Shown one piece after another: positions 6,038 through 7,568 of a stretch of 7,568 nucleotides of DNA. Both the position numbers and the translations under genes were made by a program. Source of the stretch: Clostridium sp. UBA2485 (lineage in GTDB: Bacteria; Bacillota; Clostridia; Clostridiales; Clostridiaceae); the NCBI RefSeq assembly GCF_002341865.1, contig NZ_DDOV01000058.1, forward strand, positions 83,527 through 91,094, read 5' to 3'. Position 1 is the stretch's first letter, and each line of letters opens with the position of its first letter. The notes beneath the pieces were generated by a model. It saw only the letters and a program-made list of their open reading frames with translations. It was not told the DNA's origin and ran no database searches.

Positions 6038-6144
6038 AGGGACGATTCATCATTTTTTATTAAATCTTTAGTTTAGTAATTTTTTAAGTCAATACTTTAA
6101 TAAATTTTATTCTAATTTTGTATAAATTGTAATGAACCGTCCCT
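6038..6144. repeat. MITE-like element with 15-bp imperfect terminal inverted repeats
   Basis: The left end AGGGACGATTCATCA (6038-6052) and the right end TAATGAACCGTCCCT (6130-6144) are inverted repeats with 2 mismatches in 15. They enclose about 77 bp of very AT-rich sequence without coding potential. The GGGACGGTTC-type end stands out from the AT-rich surroundings and recurs at the right edge of the window. The overall form fits a small non-autonomous element mobilised in trans. Clear target-site duplications are not visible. It sits between the acetyltransferase and cotJ promoter regions. Confidence 0.65.
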
Positions 6145-6187
6145 ATTACATTTAAACTTTAAAGGATTTGTCATTAAAAAAGTAGTG

Positions 6188-6233
6188 CATTTAATTTTGC
6201 ATTTTAAATACATTTTAAGTATATTTTGAGATA
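6188..6233. repeat. Four degenerate 11-12-nt tandem units upstream of cotJ
   Basis: The units CATTTAATTTTG, CATTTTAAATA, CATTTTAAGTA and TATTTTGAGATA follow one another. They place T-tracts once per helical turn about 15-60 bp upstream of the candidate cotJ promoter, which could give intrinsic curvature. The function is speculative. Confidence 0.35.
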
Positions 6234-6248
6234 AAATTATATTATTTG

Positions 6249-6277
6249 TAACATTATGGATATTTTCAACATAACAT
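6249..6277 (+). promoter_or_regulatory. Candidate sigma-E-type sporulation promoter of cotJ
   Basis: TAACATT (6249-6255) and CATAACAT (6270-6277), spaced by 14 bp, resemble the mother-cell sigma-E pattern (roughly GHATATT, 14-15 bp, CATACANT). The predicted start of transcription near 6284 leaves a leader of about 30 nt to the cotJA start. Known regulation of the Bacillus cotJ operon by sigma-E supports the reading; the match itself is imperfect. No vegetative TTGACA/TATAAT pair is evident here. Confidence 0.45.
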
Positions 6278-6315
6278 GATTATTAGCTAGTAAATGACGA
6301 AAGGATGTTAAATTA

Positions 6316-6477
6316 ATGCATGACCATGAAAAATGTAAAACTGTAAGAGTACAATATGCAAGGGCATATGTATTACCTCAAGTTTATGAAAGTTTATTTT
6401 CAGTTAGAGAGGCCTTTAGAAGAGGTACAATTTTTAAAGACCTTTATCAACCATATAATAAAAAATCTATATGTTAA
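6316..6477 (+). CDS. cotJA: Spore coat protein CotJA
   Basis: A short gene for a 53-residue product, easily missed by length cut-offs. The C-terminal two thirds carry the CotJA signature: ARAYVLPQVYESLF (15-28), then EAFRRGTIFKDLYQPY (32-47), including the invariant-looking GTIF and a terminal PY. The N-terminus (MHDHEKCK) is charged, and there is no signal peptide or membrane segment. ATG 6316 follows GAAAGGATG (6299-6307) at suitable distance. It is the first gene of cotJA-cotJB-cotJC, 12 nt before cotJB. CotJ proteins assemble in the coat of the endospore, synthesised in the mother cell; CotJA is known to be needed with CotJC for assembly. The protein is at the short end of the family. Confidence 0.88.
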   Translation: MHDHEKCKTVRVQYARAYVLPQVYESLFSVREAFRRGTIFKDLYQPYNKKSIC

Positions 6478-6489
6478 GAGGTGAATACT

Positions 6490-6759
6490 ATGCATGCAAA
6501 TGAACTATTAAATACTATTAGAGAATATCAATTCTATGCTATAGAGCTTAATTTATTTCTAGATAATTTTCCTCATGATGAAAAGGCAACAAAAGATTTT
6601 AAAATTACATCTCATAAATTAACTTGTTTAATTAGTGAATATGAAGAAAAATACGGTCCACTTACTAACTTCGGTTCTGCTTTTGTAGAAAATCCACCAG
6701 CTTGGGTAAAAGACCCATGGCCATGGCAAAGAGAACAGAATAGAGGGGAGGAAGAGTAG
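6490..6759 (+). CDS. cotJB: Spore coat protein CotJB
   Basis: An 89-residue protein from ATG 6490. An in-frame GTG lies upstream at 6481, but it is part of the Shine-Dalgarno AGAGGTG (6477-6483) that serves ATG 6490, so the shorter start is preferred. The body is helical (ELLNTIREYQFYAIELNLFL), with the NFPHDEKATKDF segment and the highly characteristic C-terminal GPLTNFG and DPWPWQ motifs of CotJB. No signal peptide or transmembrane segment is seen. It lies between cotJA (12 nt) and cotJC (3 nt), clearly in one transcript. It is a structural or assembly component of the spore coat; its biochemical role is not known. Confidence 0.93.
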   Translation: MHANELLNTIREYQFYAIELNLFLDNFPHDEKATKDFKITSHKLTCLISEYEEKYGPLTNFGSAFVENPPAWVKDPWPWQREQNRGEEE

Positions 6760-6762
6760 AGT

Positions 6763-7326
6763 ATGTGGTATTATGTAAAAACTTTAGAATATCCAGTAAA
6801 TCTTAAATCTAAAGATCTTCAAATGGCGAAATTTCTTATATCCCAATATGGTGGACCGGATGGTGAATTAAGTGCTGCGCTTAGATATTTAAATCAACGT
6901 TATACAATGCCTACAGGAAAATCTAAAGCGTTACTCACCGACATAGGAACAGAGGAGATGGCACATGTTGAGATTATTGGTACTATGGCATATCAACTTA
7001 TGGAAAATGCAACTGTAGAAGAAATTAAAGAAGCTGGTCTTGGAGCTCATGATACTGATCATGGAAAAGCAATATTTTATACAGATGCTACTGGCAATCC
7101 ATGGACAGCAGCTTATATACAAGCTAAAGGTGATGTAATTGCTGACCTTCATGAGAATATGGCAGCAGAACAAAAAGCAAGAGCAACTTATCAATGGCTA
7201 ATAAACTTAACAGATGATCACGATATTAAAGAGATATTAAAATTTTTAAGAGAAAGAGAAATTGTTCATTTCCAAAGATTTGGAGAAGCTTTAGTCGATG
7301 TTCAAGAAAATATATGTTCTAAATAA
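6763..7326 (+). CDS. cotJC: Spore coat protein CotJC, manganese catalase family
   Basis: A 187-residue ferritin-like four-helix protein of the di-manganese catalase family, located in the spore coat. Putative metal ligands are all present and match the family pattern: Glu35 in GGPDGELSAALRYLNQRY, Glu65 and His68 in TEEMAHVE, Glu136 in NMAAEQKARATY, and Glu166 or nearby with His169 in REREIVHFQRF. The protein could therefore dismutate hydrogen peroxide, although it is shorter than free-standing manganese catalases and lacks their long C-terminal extension. ATG 6763 is preceded by GGGGAGG (6745-6751) inside the end of cotJB, 3 nt after its stop, suggesting translational coupling. It is the last gene of the operon, followed by a terminator. 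Confidence 0.95.
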   Translation: MWYYVKTLEYPVNLKSKDLQMAKFLISQYGGPDGELSAALRYLNQRYTMPTGKSKALLTDIGTEEMAHVEIIGTMAYQLMENATVEEIKEAGLGAHDTDHGKAIFYTDATGNPWTAAYIQAKGDVIADLHENMAAEQKARATYQWLINLTDDHDIKEILKFLREREIVHFQRFGEALVDVQENICSK

Positions 7327-7397
7327 ATCTAATTATATTGTATAGAGAAATAATAATTTATATATAATATATATTTTAAAAAATTATATTATTTGCT

Positions 7398-7435
7398 AAT
7401 CTGCCAATATTTTAAAATTATTTTGGCAGATTTTT
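7398..7435 (+). terminator. Intrinsic terminator of the cotJ operon
   Basis: AATCTGCCAA (7398-7407) and TTGGCAGATT (7423-7432) are a perfect 10-bp inverted repeat with a 15-nt AT-rich loop that may itself pair. It is followed by a T-rich tract (TTTTTATTTTTTGTTTTT from 7431). It lies 71 nt after the cotJC stop; the stretch between is AT-rich and empty. Confidence 0.8.
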
Positions 7436-7457
7436 ATTTTTTGTTTTTATATGTTTA

Positions 7458-7564
7458 TATTTAATTTTATTATTTTTATAAGAAGCTTTGATTTTAGTAT
7501 TTTAAAATTAGTATCTTAATAATGTTAATTATTTTAAACTTATTAATTGTAATGAACCGTCCCC
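7458..7564. repeat. Probable diverged second copy of the MITE-like element
   Basis: The right end contains AATTGTAATGAACCGTCCC (7545-7563), a 19-bp perfect match to 6125-6143. Gapped alignment by eye suggests further similarity leftward (for example TTTTAGTA and CTTAATAA blocks at similar distances), giving about the same length as the first copy. The left inverted repeat is no longer recognisable. Only the 19-bp match is firm; the left boundary is inferred and AT-richness inflates similarity. Sequence right of the window is unknown. Confidence 0.45.
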
Positions 7565-7568
7565 ATAT

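Noticed and set aside
6295..6301. TGACGAA as a Spo0A box before cotJA
   Set aside because: Such a short degenerate motif is expected by chance; it lies downstream of the likely transcription start and overlaps the ribosome site.
6481..6489. GTG start for CotJB giving three extra residues
   Set aside because: The GTG is part of the Shine-Dalgarno AGAGGTG; ATG 6490 is at the right spacing and fits the family.

Overview
The window comes from a low-GC, endospore-forming Firmicute, most likely a Clostridium in the broad sense. Composition is strongly AT-rich with A/T-ending codons, ribosome binding sites are strong AGGAGG-type, and a complete cotJ-type spore-coat operon is present. No rRNA, tRNA, CRISPR array or intact transposase gene is visible.

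Left part (about 190-3910): a tight three-gene same-strand operon. It encodes a membrane histidine kinase (4-helix-type sensor, HAMP, PAS, HisKA, HATPase), a response regulator whose output is a short TPR-like helical segment instead of a DNA-binding domain, and a stand-alone KdpD input module (KdpD nucleotide-binding domain plus universal-stress-protein domain) that stops before any transmembrane or kinase region. Read together this looks like a split Kdp-like sensing system: cytosolic KdpD/USP sensor, separate membrane kinase, and a receiver that probably acts through protein contacts. No kdpFABC transporter genes are in the window. The operon ends at a very long hairpin that also serves the convergent gene to its right.

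Middle part (3940-5864): an AhpD/carboxymuconolactone-decarboxylase-like protein (minus strand) is divergent from an Lrp/AsnC-family regulator (plus strand). The shared 143-bp intergenic region holds a good promoter with a perfect 15-bp palindrome over its -10 box, a natural candidate for autoregulation and possibly control of the divergent gene. About 340 bp follow with no intact gene, holding what look like broken coding remnants, and then a GNAT acetyltransferase on the minus strand with its own terminator and extended -10 promoter.

Right part (5960-7568): a MITE-like element of about 107 bp with 15-bp imperfect terminal inverted repeats, then the operon cotJA-cotJB-cotJC (53-, 89- and 187-residue products) with a candidate sigma-E promoter, closed by an intrinsic terminator. 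A 19-bp perfect copy of one end of the MITE-like element recurs at the right edge, so the cotJ operon is bracketed by two same-orientation copies, the second diverged.

The genes themselves belong to known families. The least ordinary points are the split KdpD/TPR-receiver signalling operon, a probable ATT start codon on the histidine kinase, a start-stop mini-ORF before the KdpD-like gene, and the repeats around cotJ.
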